From Haliangium sp963772315 (GTDB taxonomy: Bacteria; Myxococcota_A; Polyangia; Haliangiales; Haliangiaceae): a stretch of 64,000 nt of DNA. The notes beneath the pieces are model-generated. The model was given only the letters and a program-made list of their open reading frames with translations. It did no database searches and was not told where the DNA came from. Position 1 is the first letter of the stretch, and every line of letters starts with the position of its first letter. Shown here one piece after another: positions 31,647-40,177 of the stretch. The position numbers were made by a program, and so were the translations under genes. The stretch covers positions 1,488,001 to 1,552,000 of the forward strand of contig CAVYWJ010000004.1 in NCBI GenBank assembly GCA_963772315.1, given 5' to 3'.

Positions 31647-31674
31647 TTGACATGCCAGCCTGCCTGGATAGAAT
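31647..31674 (+). promoter_or_regulatory. Predicted sigma-70-type promoter of rpoZ
   Basis: A consensus -35 box TTGACA (31647-31652) and a -10 box TAGAAT (31669-31674) are separated by 16 bp, 69 bp before the rpoZ start. The match is very good for such GC-rich DNA. Confidence 0.7.
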
Positions 31675-31743
31675 GCCGCCCGCTTGCGGTGCGCCCTCCA
31701 GCTGGGGGCTGCGCCTGTCCAGCTTCTTCTTGCAAGGTGTTCA

Positions 31744-31986
31744 GTGGCCCGCGTAACCGTCGAAGATTGTTTGGAAAAGGTTCCCAATCGATTCGCCCTG
31801 GTGATCCTGGCGTCCGAGCGCGCGCGCCAGCTCGCACGCGGCGGAGAGCCCACCATCGACTGCGATAACAAACCTGCGGTCACCGCGCTGCGCGAGATCG
31901 CGCGCGGTACGGTGGCATTCCGTGAGGATGTCAAGGACGTGATCTTCGAGTACATCGAAGAGCGCCGCCGCTCGGGCTTCATGTAA
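31744..31986 (+). CDS. rpoZ: RNA polymerase omega subunit
   Basis: An 80-residue omega subunit that binds beta-prime and aids polymerase assembly. It begins VARVTVEDCLEKVPNRFALV (the canonical MARVTVEDC), followed by ILASERARQLARGG, then KPAVTALREIARG and the acidic C-terminal helix. GTG 31744 is chosen from homology, with AAGG about 8 nt upstream. Its promoter is visible at 31647-31674. The J-domain gene follows 66 bp later on the same strand. Confidence 0.97.
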   Translation: MARVTVEDCLEKVPNRFALVILASERARQLARGGEPTIDCDNKPAVTALREIARGTVAFREDVKDVIFEYIEERRRSGFM

Positions 31987-32052
31987 GCCGGCGCCGCACG
32001 TTATCCGGTCCGAAAAGTTGCCCCGCCGCCGAGATGCTCGTAAATCCGGTTT

Positions 32053-33054
32053 GTGCGGATGCCGCGTGAATCGCTGTGGTTGGGCCCTTCGGCAGGACAT
32101 GCCGAGCACTCCAGTCTGAACCTGGAACCATCCAGTGGCGTGCTGGAGCGCGGTGCGATGGCGCCGTTCCTGTACCGCCTGGGTCTGGCGCAGGTCACGG
32201 GCGTGCTCGATCTCCTGCCCAACGCCGGCGCTGCCGAGGCCCTGTGGATCGAGCGCGGCAGCGTCGTCACCGGTGTGAGCGACCCGCTGGGGCGTGTGAC
32301 CTCGCGCCGTCTGGCTGGCATGGCTGCCTCACGGCGCATCCGCTTCTGCTTTGCCGCCGGGGCGCACGCTGGCGCCGGCGCCCCTCCGCCCGGCTGCCAG
32401 GTCCTGCATCTGTCGGTGTGGGCACGCTCCCATCTCGAGGCCCAGCTCGATGCCCAGTGCGCGCGGGTGCTCCTCGACGAGCTCACCGGCCCGCGGCTGG
32501 CCATTGCCCCGGGCTGCGCGCCGCCGGCCCTGGCCTGCGACGAGATCGACCTGCGCATCATCGCCGCCATGCAGGCCCCGCGGCTGCTGCACGAGATCTG
32601 GCGGCTCGCCCGCACCTCTCGCTTCCGCCTGCTCAGCTTCCTCTACTTCCTGCGCAGCGTGGGCGCCCTGCAGCTCAGCGATAATCGCCCCCCGGCGTCG
32701 CAGCGCGCGCGCACCGCGTCCGGCCGTGACGCGCCAGACGTCGGTGTCATCGGCGTCGTCGGCGTCGCCAGCGGCGTGGGGCAGGGCACCGACGAGCGCA
32801 GCTGGGCCTTCGACCCGAACGGCGACGGCCAGCGTCAGGCCGAACGCCTGCTGGGTGTGGCGCCAGGCGCAGACCGGGCCGTGATCCGGCGCGCCTACCG
32901 CCGCCGCGCCCGGGCCCTGCACCCGGACCTGCAGCCCCAGCTCAGCGAGCTCCAGCGTCGCCGCCTCGAGCACGCCCTGGCCGTGGTCACCGAAGCCTAC
33001 GAGCGACTCATGGCCGCGGCGCCGGAAGCGCCCAAGCCGGTGCGCAAGCTGTAG
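32053..33054 (+). CDS. J-domain protein with N-terminal PATAN/DUF4388-like region
   Basis: A 333-residue cytoplasmic protein. The N-terminal half (about 30-200: FLYRLGLAQVTGVLDLLPNA, then a repeat of hydrophobic and helical segments) resembles DUF4388/PATAN regulatory domains common in myxobacteria. The C-terminal 75 residues are a J-domain, with AERLLGVAPGADRAVIRRAY and the intact HPD in RALHPDLQP, the loop that stimulates DnaK ATPase. A low-complexity Gly/Val linker (GVIGVVGVASGVGQG) joins them. GTG 32053 or ATG 32059 may start it. The next gene begins 12 nt after its stop, so the two are probably cotranscribed. Confidence 0.8.
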   Translation: MRMPRESLWLGPSAGHAEHSSLNLEPSSGVLERGAMAPFLYRLGLAQVTGVLDLLPNAGAAEALWIERGSVVTGVSDPLGRVTSRRLAGMAASRRIRFCFAAGAHAGAGAPPPGCQVLHLSVWARSHLEAQLDAQCARVLLDELTGPRLAIAPGCAPPALACDEIDLRIIAAMQAPRLLHEIWRLARTSRFRLLSFLYFLRSVGALQLSDNRPPASQRARTASGRDAPDVGVIGVVGVASGVGQGTDERSWAFDPNGDGQRQAERLLGVAPGADRAVIRRAYRRRARALHPDLQPQLSELQRRRLEHALAVVTEAYERLMAAAPEAPKPVRKL

Positions 33055-33066
33055 TACGCTTGCTCG

Positions 33067-34407
33067 ATGACCGGCGCGCTACCGACTGACACCGCTCCTC
33101 CTGATTCCACGGCTGCTTTGCAGCCCGCGGCATCGCCTGGCCCGAGCAACGCGAGCAGCGCGCGATCTCTGGCGCAATCTGCGGCGCAGCGCCTGGAGCG
33201 CGCCCGCGAGCACTGCTTCATGGCCGGCGTGGGCGACGTGGGCATGCAGCTCTGCGAGGCCAACGTCCCCTACGGCCTGGCCAAGATCCACGAGGCCCAG
33301 GCCCAGCTCGGCCTCGCGCCCGACGCCACCTTCGTCGGCGCGCCCGACGCCACCGTGACCCGCAACCACGCGCGCTGGCGCCAGGGCTTTGGCTACGGCG
33401 GCATCTACCAGTGGAGCGGCGACTTCGCCGTGCTCGACATCAAGCCCAACGCCTGCGGCATGATCGTCGGCGCGCTGCCGAGGCTGCCCGCGCTCGAGGA
33501 GGTGCGTGAGCGCCTGCACGCCCTGTCGCGCGAAGGCCTCACGCTCGACGGCGTCCCGCTCGACAACGACCTCACCGAGTCCAATCACTTCATCGACGTG
33601 CTCGAGGTGAGCCAGCGCCTGCACGGTGACGACGAGCCGCTGCCCGAGGCCGTGGAGCGCGCGCGCTACTTCTACATCATGCACTCGAGCGGTCACGAGC
33701 ACCGCGGCGTCACCGCGCGTGGCCCGGGGCTGTACTGGGACGACAGCCAGGCGCTCCTCGCCCTGGCCCGCACCATCGAGACGCCCTGGGGCACCCTGCG
33801 CGTGCTCGAAGGCGACGCCGCGCACGCCTGGTACGCCTTCTACCAGGCGGTGCAGGACTTCAACCACCGCCGTCGCGCCGCCCTGGGTCAGTTCCTCTTC
33901 GGCGAGACCGAGACGCTGATCAACGCCACGCACCAGGGCCTGGTCCGCGGCGTCAACCAGGCCAACATCGGCTGCTACACCTTCGAGTCCGGGCCCGGCG
34001 CGGAAGCCGGCCCGCTGTTCCCGCTGACCCTGTCGCCGACCTTGCCCGCGTTCCTGGTGCGCGGCCAGCCCAGCGTGCGCGAGGAGCGCTGGGACGAGCT
34101 CGGCTGGAGCGAGCGCATCGAGCGCCACGGCCTGGCCGCGCGCGTGCGCGACGCCAACCTCTTGCCCCACGGCGGCGGCTACAACTACCCGCACCTGCGC
34201 GGCGTCGCCCGCGTCATCGAGGAAGGCCCGGACGCGCGTCGCTTCGAGCTCTCGCCCGCGGATCCCGCGGCCCAGCCCGTGGTGGTCGAGACCCCGCGCG
34301 AGCTGCGCTACACCTACCGCGGCATGGAGGTCAAGGAGCGCATGGAAGCCCTCGATCTCGGCCGCGCCGTACTCGCCCTCGATCTCCGCTACATCGTCAC
34401 CGCGTAG
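33067..34407 (+). CDS. Conserved protein, possibly distantly RtcB-like
   Basis: A 446-residue cytoplasmic protein I do not recognise with certainty. Segments ESNHFIDVLEVSQR, FYIMHSSGHEHRG and NLLPHGGGYNYPH are reminiscent of the metal- and GMP-binding blocks of RtcB RNA ligases (GxGNHFIEV, MIHSGSRGLG and SHGAGR), and their order is the same, but key residues differ and overall length and spacing do not match well. About 45 N-terminal residues are low-complexity. It sits 12 nt after the J-domain gene. If the resemblance is real, its role would be in RNA repair or nucleotide transfer; treat this as a hypothesis. Confidence 0.6.
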   Translation: MTGALPTDTAPPDSTAALQPAASPGPSNASSARSLAQSAAQRLERAREHCFMAGVGDVGMQLCEANVPYGLAKIHEAQAQLGLAPDATFVGAPDATVTRNHARWRQGFGYGGIYQWSGDFAVLDIKPNACGMIVGALPRLPALEEVRERLHALSREGLTLDGVPLDNDLTESNHFIDVLEVSQRLHGDDEPLPEAVERARYFYIMHSSGHEHRGVTARGPGLYWDDSQALLALARTIETPWGTLRVLEGDAAHAWYAFYQAVQDFNHRRRAALGQFLFGETETLINATHQGLVRGVNQANIGCYTFESGPGAEAGPLFPLTLSPTLPAFLVRGQPSVREERWDELGWSERIERHGLAARVRDANLLPHGGGYNYPHLRGVARVIEEGPDARRFELSPADPAAQPVVVETPRELRYTYRGMEVKERMEALDLGRAVLALDLRYIVTA

Positions 34408-34422
34408 CCCCGTGGCCGCCTC

Positions 34423-36304
34423 TCACGGCAGCTGCGCGGCCCCGTCCTTGCCGCTGTCCTCGCCACTATCTTTGTCACTGGCTTTGCCACCGGCCTTGCC
34501 ACTGGCGCCGCCCTCGCTCCCTTCCTCGGGCTCGCCCGCCAGCGACAGCGCGCGCAGCACGACCCAGCCGTCCCAGACCACGGCCCCGTGCACCCGGCGA
34601 TGGATGAGCCCGTACGGATCCGGCGCCACGATCGGCGCGATCGGCCACGACTCGGCCAGGATCTGGGCCAGCTCTGCCATCCGCGGCGCGCGCATGGCCG
34701 GCTCCCACGCGTTGCGCAGGCTGGCCAGCGCCCCGTTCGACGCGCGGATGCGAGAACCGCCCCAGGTTGAGCGCGCCCCCGGTCTCCAGCAGCGGCGCCA
34801 GATCCTGATCCACGGCGCTGCGCCAGAGCACGAAGGCGAGGTCGAAGTCACCCCCGCGCAGGCGGTTGCTCAGCACCGCGGACGGCCCGCTGCGCTTGTC
34901 GACCATGATGCCCGAGCGCCGCAGGCTGCGCGCGATGCGTTCGCGCTCGGCGTGGTCGCGCGCGTCCTCGCTGCGCACGCTCTCGTTCTCGCCCGGGGGC
35001 TCGGTGCCGTCGTCGCTCACCAGCAGTGTAAGGCGCAGCATCGCGGTCCCCTGCTCGCGCACCCCGTCGCCGTCGCGATCCCGCCAGCCGGCCGCGTCGA
35101 GCAGCGCGCCCGCGCGCGCCGGATCATAGGCAGGCGCACCGGGCGCCGCCCCATCCCCGGGTCCGCCGGGCCAGATCGGACCGGCCACCGCCCGTGCCAG
35201 CCCATCGTGATCCTCCTTGACCAGCGCCTTGCGGTCGATGAGCAGCGCGATCGCGTGGCGCACCCGCACGTCGTCGAGCGGCGGCTTGCTCGCGTTCAGC
35301 GCCAGGTAGCGCAGCGTGGCCGGCCGCAGCCTGAGCGGCGCGAACACCCGCGCCAGCCCGGGCGCCGACGCCTGCTCCGGATAGTGCGCCGGGATCAGCG
35401 CGGGCACGATGTCGATGTCGCCGCGCTTGGCCATGGTCAGCGCCTCGGCCGCGTCGGGCACGTGCACGAACTCGATGTTGGGGATCGCCGGCGCCTGCCC
35501 CCAGTAGCGATCGAAGCGCGTGAGCCGCACCAGCGCGTCGTCCCACGTCTCGAGCCGGTAAGGCCCGGTGCCCACCACCGGCCCGCGCTGCGGCGCCTGC
35601 TGGTTCTGGTACACGTGGGCCGGCACGATCGGCACGTCGGCCAGCGCGCGCAGCACGTAGCCGTTGGGCCGCCCCAGCCGGACGCGGATGCTGCGCGGCC
35701 CCAGGATCTCGACCGCGAGCACGTCGGCCAGCGGCGCGCGCAGATGATCCGCCCCGCCGCGCGGCGAGCGCGCCGTGTCGATCGAGAACTGCACGTTGAC
35801 CGAGCTCATCCGGGCTCCGTCGTGGAACCACACGTCGGGCATGAGCTCGAGCCGGATCTCGCGTCCGCCCTGCGCCACGGTCCACGAGCGCGCCAGCCCG
35901 GGTTGATACTGCCCCGGCCCCGAGCCCGCGCCGCCGGCCGGCGGCTGGTAGCGGATCAGGCTCTCGAACACCGTATCCGCGGCGATGCGCAGCGTCCACT
36001 CCGACGGCGCCGCCATGGGATTGAGGTGCCGGGGCGTCTGGTCCATGAGGATGCGCAGCGTGTGCCCACGCCGCCGCCGTGCCGCCGTGCGCGCGGCCTC
36101 GGCCGCCAGGATCTCGGACGACGGCTGCGCCTCGGCCAGCGTCGCCGGATCCGGCGCATGTCGCCAGGGCTTGGAGCGCGCCGGCGGACCCTCACAGCTG
36201 GCGGCCACGCATGCGGCCGCCACACACACCAGCACCAGCCCCGAGGCCCTGCGCCCCCGGCTCACCCCTTCGGCCCGTGTCGCCCGTGTCGATCGCTGTG
36301 ACAT
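34423..36304 (-). pseudogene. Peptide/oligopeptide ABC-type solute-binding lipoprotein (family 5), frameshifted
   Basis: From ATG 36304 the protein has a lipobox (VAASC), then the family 5 periplasmic binding-protein fold: HLNPMAAPSEWTL, VFESLIRYQP, LMPDVWFHDGARMSSVNVQF, GTGPYRLETWDDA, and LDDVRVRHAIALLIDRKAL. Near the 3' end the frame is lost around 34735-34750 (after GGALNLGRFSHPR); the last 100 residues (ALASLRNAWEPAMRAP to WPIAPIVAPDPYGLIHRRV) continue in another frame. One base appears missing. A charged low-complexity tail (GKASDKDSGEDSGKD) ends it. No permease or ATPase genes are near. Its start lies only 47 bp from the divergent gene at 36352. Confidence 0.85.
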
Positions 36305-36351
36305 GGAGAAGATTCCCAACGATTGCCCCATCTTGTTGCCCGATGGCGAGC

Positions 36352-37005
36352 ATGATATCAACCTCCTCTATGCACGGATGCACCCAGGCTGGGCGAATCT
36401 CTCCCGCGACACTCCGCGCGGCGCTGGTATTTCTCGGTTGCGGCGCGCTGTCGTTTGGCTGCGGCGAGGATCCCCTGAAGGGCCCCCCGCTCGAGATCGC
36501 GCAGACCACGGTCAAGCTCGCGCTCCCCGAAACGCCGGCCTTCGACATTCCCGGCGCCCATCCCGACGGCACCCATAGCGTGCGCGAGATGCGCCTCAAG
36601 TCGAGCAAGCTCCTCAACACCGAGGTCCAGATCAAGGGCTTCGTCACCTGGATCTACGACTGCGTCGCCGAGTACCAGAGCGCTGACGAGACCGCCGCGG
36701 AGACCCGCAAGAAGGTCGAGGCCGATCCCACCATGTGCCAGCGGCCGCACTTCTTCCTCGGCGACACCCCCGACACCTCTGGCGAGCGCAGCATCTGGGT
36801 GGTCGAGACCCCGCGCAAGCTCCGCGCCGACGAGGTCCGCCTGCTCAGCCGCCAGGAGCGCGCCAACCTGCCCAAGGTCCCCGACATCAACGTCGGCGAC
36901 GAGGTAATCGTCACCGGCTCGTGGAGCAATGAATCCCCCGGCGGCTTCGCCAAGAGCGAAGGCCTCCTGGTCTACAAAGACCTGCAGAACCTGAGCAGCA
37001 AGTAG
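36352..37005 (+). CDS. Hypothetical lipoprotein, possible OB-fold
   Basis: A 217-residue exported protein with a lipobox (LSFGC) after about 36 residues, a Pro-rich linker, and one domain containing LLNTEVQIKGFVTWIYDC, a second Cys in PTMCQRPHFFLGD, and INVGDEVIVTGSWSNES. The strand pattern (VxVKGFV and GDxVxVTGxW) suggests an OB-like barrel. The two Cys may form a disulfide. I know no functional family. ATG 36352 or 36370 may start it. It is divergent from the solute-binding protein and convergent with the MBL gene. Confidence 0.7.
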   Translation: MISTSSMHGCTQAGRISPATLRAALVFLGCGALSFGCGEDPLKGPPLEIAQTTVKLALPETPAFDIPGAHPDGTHSVREMRLKSSKLLNTEVQIKGFVTWIYDCVAEYQSADETAAETRKKVEADPTMCQRPHFFLGDTPDTSGERSIWVVETPRKLRADEVRLLSRQERANLPKVPDINVGDEVIVTGSWSNESPGGFAKSEGLLVYKDLQNLSSK

Positions 37006-37026
37006 CTGCCTCCTGCAGCGCGCCGG

Positions 37027-38376
37027 TCAGCGCGCGCTCAGCATCGCCGCGGCCGGCTGCCCGGCCAGCTGCTCGGCTGGTTGCCCGGGCGACTGTCCGC
37101 CCACCTGGCCCGTCACCCGCTCGGCCGCCTCGCCCAGCCGCCACCACGGCTCGGACGGCGCGGGCTGGCCCGCGACCACGGTCTCGCCCGGCCGCGGGAA
37201 CGCCACCACCGTGCCCTCGGCCGCGTGCTCCCACAGGTGCTCGGCCGGCTGCGACCAGGCGTGGATCGCCAGCTGGAACGTCCCCCAGTGCACCGGCAGC
37301 AGCACGCGCCCGCGCAGCATCGCGTGCGCCTCCAGCGCTCGCGCCGGCCCCAGGTGCACCTCGGCCCACGACTCGTCGAACGCCCCCACCTCGATCATGG
37401 TCAGGTCGAACGGCCCCAGCTTCTCCCCGATCTCGGCGAACCCCGGGAACATCCCCGTGTCCCCGCTGAAGTACGCCCGGTGATCCGGCCCGACGATCGC
37501 CCACGACGCCCACAGCGTCGCGTTGCGATCGCGCAGGCTGCGCCCCGAGAAGTGCTGCGCCGGCGTCGCCACCAGCCGCAGCCCGCGCGGCAGCGCCGCC
37601 TCCTGCCACCAGTCGAGCTCGGTGATGTTCGCGGCCGGCACGCCCCACTTCTCCAGGTGCGCGCCCACTCCGAGCGGCACGAAGAACCGCTCCCCGCGCC
37701 GCGCCAGCGCCCGGATGCTGTTCTCGTCCAGGTGGTCGTAATGATCGTGCGACAGCACCACCGCGTCCAGCGCCGGCAGGTCCTCGATCGCGATCGGCGC
37801 CGGATGGAACCGCGCCGGCCCCACCAGCGACGACGGCGACGCCCGCTTCGAGAACACCGGATCGGTCAGGATCCGGTGCCCATCGATCTCGATGATCAGC
37901 GTCGAGTGCCCCAGCCACGTCACCTGCAGCCCCGACGCCGGCGGCGCCCCGAACGACGCCTGTGTGCGCGTCACCAGCGGCAGCTCTCGATCCGGCGTCC
38001 GCTGCTCCTTGCCCAGCAGCCAGCGCCAGAACACGTGCGGCTGCCCCTCGGGCGCCGCCGCCACCGACATCAGATCCATCTGCTCGCGCATCCACGGATT
38101 GATGAAGCGCCCCTCCAGGAACTGCGCCGAGCCCTGCATCCGCACCAGCCGCTCGCCCTCGGGCGTCCCGCCCAGCGCCGAGAAGTACCCGGTCGAGTGG
38201 ATCAGCGTCCACAGACCCCCCATCCCGAGCATCCCGAGCATCGCGGCCAGCCGCCGCCCCCAGCGCCGCCGCCGTGTCGGGGGCTGCGCTGCATCGGTGC
38301 TCGCGACCTGGGTGACCTGGGCCGTCTGCGGGGCATCCTGAGACGGATCTGAAGAAGAGGGCAGGGACGTGGACAT
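37027..38376 (-). CDS. MBL-fold metallo-hydrolase (NAPE-PLD/UlaG-like)
   Basis: A 449-residue metallo-beta-lactamase-fold enzyme with an N-terminal membrane anchor (about 40-65, LAAMLGMLGMGGLWTLIHS). The zinc site is intact: VTWLGHSTLIIEIDG, the core VLSHDHYDHLD, a His in PAQHFSGRS, an Asp in YFSGDTGMF and a His in LPVHWGTF. It resembles N-acyl-phosphatidylethanolamine phospholipase D-type hydrolases, which suggests a lipid or phosphodiester substrate. A Gly/Gln-rich C-terminal tail is additional. It is divergent from a TetR regulator with two palindromic operators between the genes, so it is probably the regulator's target. Confidence 0.88.
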   Translation of the reverse strand: MSTSLPSSSDPSQDAPQTAQVTQVASTDAAQPPTRRRRWGRRLAAMLGMLGMGGLWTLIHSTGYFSALGGTPEGERLVRMQGSAQFLEGRFINPWMREQMDLMSVAAAPEGQPHVFWRWLLGKEQRTPDRELPLVTRTQASFGAPPASGLQVTWLGHSTLIIEIDGHRILTDPVFSKRASPSSLVGPARFHPAPIAIEDLPALDAVVLSHDHYDHLDENSIRALARRGERFFVPLGVGAHLEKWGVPAANITELDWWQEAALPRGLRLVATPAQHFSGRSLRDRNATLWASWAIVGPDHRAYFSGDTGMFPGFAEIGEKLGPFDLTMIEVGAFDESWAEVHLGPARALEAHAMLRGRVLLPVHWGTFQLAIHAWSQPAEHLWEHAAEGTVVAFPRPGETVVAGQPAPSEPWWRLGEAAERVTGQVGGQSPGQPAEQLAGQPAAAMLSAR

Positions 38377-38396
38377 GAAGCGTGTCTCCGGGGCAA

Positions 38397-38415
38397 AAAC
38401 TACACTGAGTAGTTT
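38397..38415. promoter_or_regulatory. Palindromic operator O1
   Basis: AAACTAC-ACTGA-GTAGTTT is a perfect inverted repeat, 20 bp upstream of the MBL start. It shares the GTAGTTT half-site with O2 and is a probable TetR-family binding site repressing the MBL gene. Confidence 0.65.
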
Positions 38416-38448
38416 ACTTGTGGTGCTCCCTCGCCACTCGCGCAAGCA

Positions 38449-38474
38449 GAAAGTACACTGGCCGGTGTAGTTTC
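38449..38474. promoter_or_regulatory. Palindromic operator O2
   Basis: GAAAGTACAC then TGGCCG then GTGTAGTTTC is a 26-bp dyad with one arm mismatch and one mismatch in the centre, 24 bp before the tetR start. Together with O1 it suggests autoregulation of the divergent pair. Confidence 0.65.
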
Positions 38475-38498
38475 TTTCCCGGGCAACCCGGTCCAGCC

Positions 38499-39134
38499 AT
38501 GACTCCCAAGCTCGCGCCAGCGCCCACCCTCTCGGACCAGAAGCACGCCGACATCATCGAGGCCGCGGTCGCCCTCTTCTGCGAGGAGGGCTTTGGCGCC
38601 ACCAGCATGGACCGGATCGCCCAGCGCGCGGCTGTCAGCAAGCGTACCGTCTACAATCATTTTCCCAGCAAGGAAGCGTTGTTCCAGGAGTGTGTGAGCG
38701 TGCTGCTCGCGCGCATGGATGCCCAGGCCCATGCCGGCGACGACCCGGCCGCGCCCCTGGCCGAGCGCTTGCGCGCCTATGCCAGCCGCAAGATCCGCAG
38801 CGCGCTCGATCCTGGCGCCGTGGCCACCACCCGGGCCCTGATGGCCGAGCTCATGCGCGACCCGTCCCTGGGCCGCCGTCTCTTCCAGTCTGGCGCCTTC
38901 TCCGCTGGCACGGCCCTGCGGGGCCTGGTGCGCGACGAGACCGCCCGCGGCCGCCTGGCCGTCTCCGACGCCGACCTCGACCTCGCCTGTTCCCAGCTCA
39001 GCGAGCTGGTCAAGGGGCCGCTCGTGTGGCCCTGGCTCATGGGCTTCCGCGACGCCCCCACCGAGGCCGAGATCGACCGCGTGGTCGACGACGCCGTCAC
39101 CATGTTCCTCGCCCGCTACGGCGTCCGCCCATGA
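38499..39134 (+). CDS. TetR/AcrR-family transcriptional regulator
   Basis: A 211-residue repressor. The N-terminal helix-turn-helix is ADIIEAAVALFCEEGFGATS then MDRIAQRAAVSKRTVYNHFP with SKEALF; the C-terminal ligand and dimerisation domain contains LMRDPSLGRRLFQSG and a Trp-rich end (PLVWPWLMGF). The AefR-like C-terminal layout is common in regulators of lipid or efflux genes. ATG 38499 fits homologues. Two related palindromes between it and the MBL gene are its likely operators. Its stop overlaps a small downstream frame by ATGA. Confidence 0.93.
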   Translation: MTPKLAPAPTLSDQKHADIIEAAVALFCEEGFGATSMDRIAQRAAVSKRTVYNHFPSKEALFQECVSVLLARMDAQAHAGDDPAAPLAERLRAYASRKIRSALDPGAVATTRALMAELMRDPSLGRRLFQSGAFSAGTALRGLVRDETARGRLAVSDADLDLACSQLSELVKGPLVWPWLMGFRDAPTEAEIDRVVDDAVTMFLARYGVRP

Positions 39135-39238
39135 GCCGCGCCCCGGCGCTGCTGCGCGCTGGCAGCCTGCGGGCCAATCCCGGCGTCCAGATGAGCCGCA
39201 CCGGCACCACGCTGCTCGGCCTCGACGGCCACACCTGA
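39131..39238 (+). CDS. 35-codon coupled small frame downstream of tetR
   Basis: The ATG overlaps the tetR stop (ATGA, 39131-39134), and the frame encodes MSRAPALLRAGSLRANPGVQ and then MSRTGTTLLGLDGHT. The pattern GVQxSRxGxTLLxLDGxT resembles the N-terminal strands of small PqqD-like or similar domains, so this may be a truncated domain or a real small protein. A strong hairpin (39232-39265) overlaps its end. Confidence 0.3.
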   Translation: MSRAPALLRAGSLRANPGVQMSRTGTTLLGLDGHT

Positions 39239-39265
39239 GCGCGGCGGGGCGGCCGCGCTCAGGTG
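39232..39265 (+). terminator. Strong hairpin after tetR
   Basis: CACCTGAGCGCGG pairs perfectly with CCGCGCTCAGGTG (13 bp) around an 8-nt loop. No U-run follows, so it may end transcription as a GC-rich hairpin or stabilise the tetR mRNA 3' end. Confidence 0.6.
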
Positions 39266-39329
39266 GCGAGCGCGGCATATTGACACCGCGTCCGGCATCG
39301 GCTAGATGCGCAAGGACGGGGGGCGATGT

Positions 39330-39902
39330 ATGCCGATCTTCGAAGATTATCACCGTACGATCATCGGCTATCACGGCACGCGCGAATCCACGGCGCGAGA
39401 GATCGTGCAGCTGGAACGACCATTCAAGCGCAGCGAGAACGATGACGACTGGCTCGGGAACGGCATCTACTTCTGGGAGTACGCGCCGCAGCAGGCATGG
39501 AATTGGGCGCGCCGGCGCTACCGCGGCGAGGACATCGCGGTTCTCGGTTGCATGCTGCGTCTCGGGAACTGCTTCGACCTGCTCGATCCGGAGAATGCAC
39601 GTAGGCTACAGCGCTACCACGGCAGATTCCTCCGTGAGCTCAGCGCTGCAGGAAAGACACCTCCGCGCAACGTCCGCGCCAGGAAACGCCTCGATTGCGC
39701 TATCTTTGAATATGCCAATGCGGTCTTTGCTGCCGAGGAAGCAGAGGAGCTCGACAGTGTCCGCGCCGTGTACGTGCCCACATCGGGGAAGCAACGACTC
39801 TGGCCTCAGAGCTGGCTGTACCATGAAACTCACGTCCAGTTGTGCGTCCGGAACCCGCGGTGTATCCTCGGTACATGGCTCATAAAGCCAAGCGAAGCAT
39901 GA
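39330..39902 (+). CDS. Predicted ADP-ribosyltransferase-fold toxin
   Basis: A 190-residue protein. Near the N-terminus it has IIGYHGTRESTAREIV, then DDWLGNGIYFWEYAPQQAWN with WARRR, and near the end HVQLCVRNPRCILG. The spacing of HGT, GIYFWE and a C-terminal Gln/Glu strand matches the H-Y-E/Q active-site layout of PARP/diphtheria-toxin-type ADP-ribosyltransferases. Base composition is lower in GC than its neighbours and codon use is less biased, consistent with transfer. ATG 39330 lies 6 nt after GGGGGG; ATG 39306 is also in frame. It overlaps the next small gene by 4 nt, a toxin-antitoxin-like layout. Function is inferred from fold motifs only. Confidence 0.65.
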   Translation: MPIFEDYHRTIIGYHGTRESTAREIVQLERPFKRSENDDDWLGNGIYFWEYAPQQAWNWARRRYRGEDIAVLGCMLRLGNCFDLLDPENARRLQRYHGRFLRELSAAGKTPPRNVRARKRLDCAIFEYANAVFAAEEAEELDSVRAVYVPTSGKQRLWPQSWLYHETHVQLCVRNPRCILGTWLIKPSEA

Positions 39903-40102
39903 AGACGCAGCGTCAGGCTGAGAGTGGCTCGCCGCCGAGGCCCATGGGGTTGCGGTTGGAGGACGCGCTTCGTCGTGCACGCTTGCACTCACCGCAGCGA
40001 CGCGCCGAGATCCTGGCCCGCGCCGGCCTCATCCGTGAAGACGAGATCGCCGAAGTTGCCGAGCGCCTGGCTGCGCATCGGCGAGGCGCCACGAGTAGAT
40101 AG
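39899..40102 (+). CDS. Small partner protein of the ART-like gene, possible antitoxin
   Basis: A 67-residue basic, helical protein (KTQRQAESGS, then LRLEDALRRARLHSPQRRAE and ILARAGLIREDEIAEVAERL). Its ATG overlaps the stop of the preceding gene (ATGA, 39899-39902), which implies translational coupling. An in-frame ATG at 39875 would make a longer overlap. No family recognised. The size, helical content and coupling suit an antitoxin or chaperone of the ADP-ribosyltransferase-like protein. Confidence 0.6.
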   Translation: MKTQRQAESGSPPRPMGLRLEDALRRARLHSPQRRAEILARAGLIREDEIAEVAERLAAHRRGATSR

Positions 40103-40177
40103 ACGCCGGCACCTGCGTCGTACCTGCGCGGGAGTCTTGTCCGTGAACAGCGTGATCGCAGACGCGGCGCGCGTGGC

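Noticed and set aside
36301..36360. Extra small gene between the divergent starts at 36304 and 36352
   Set aside because: Only 47 bp separate the two ATGs; the region can hold only promoters.
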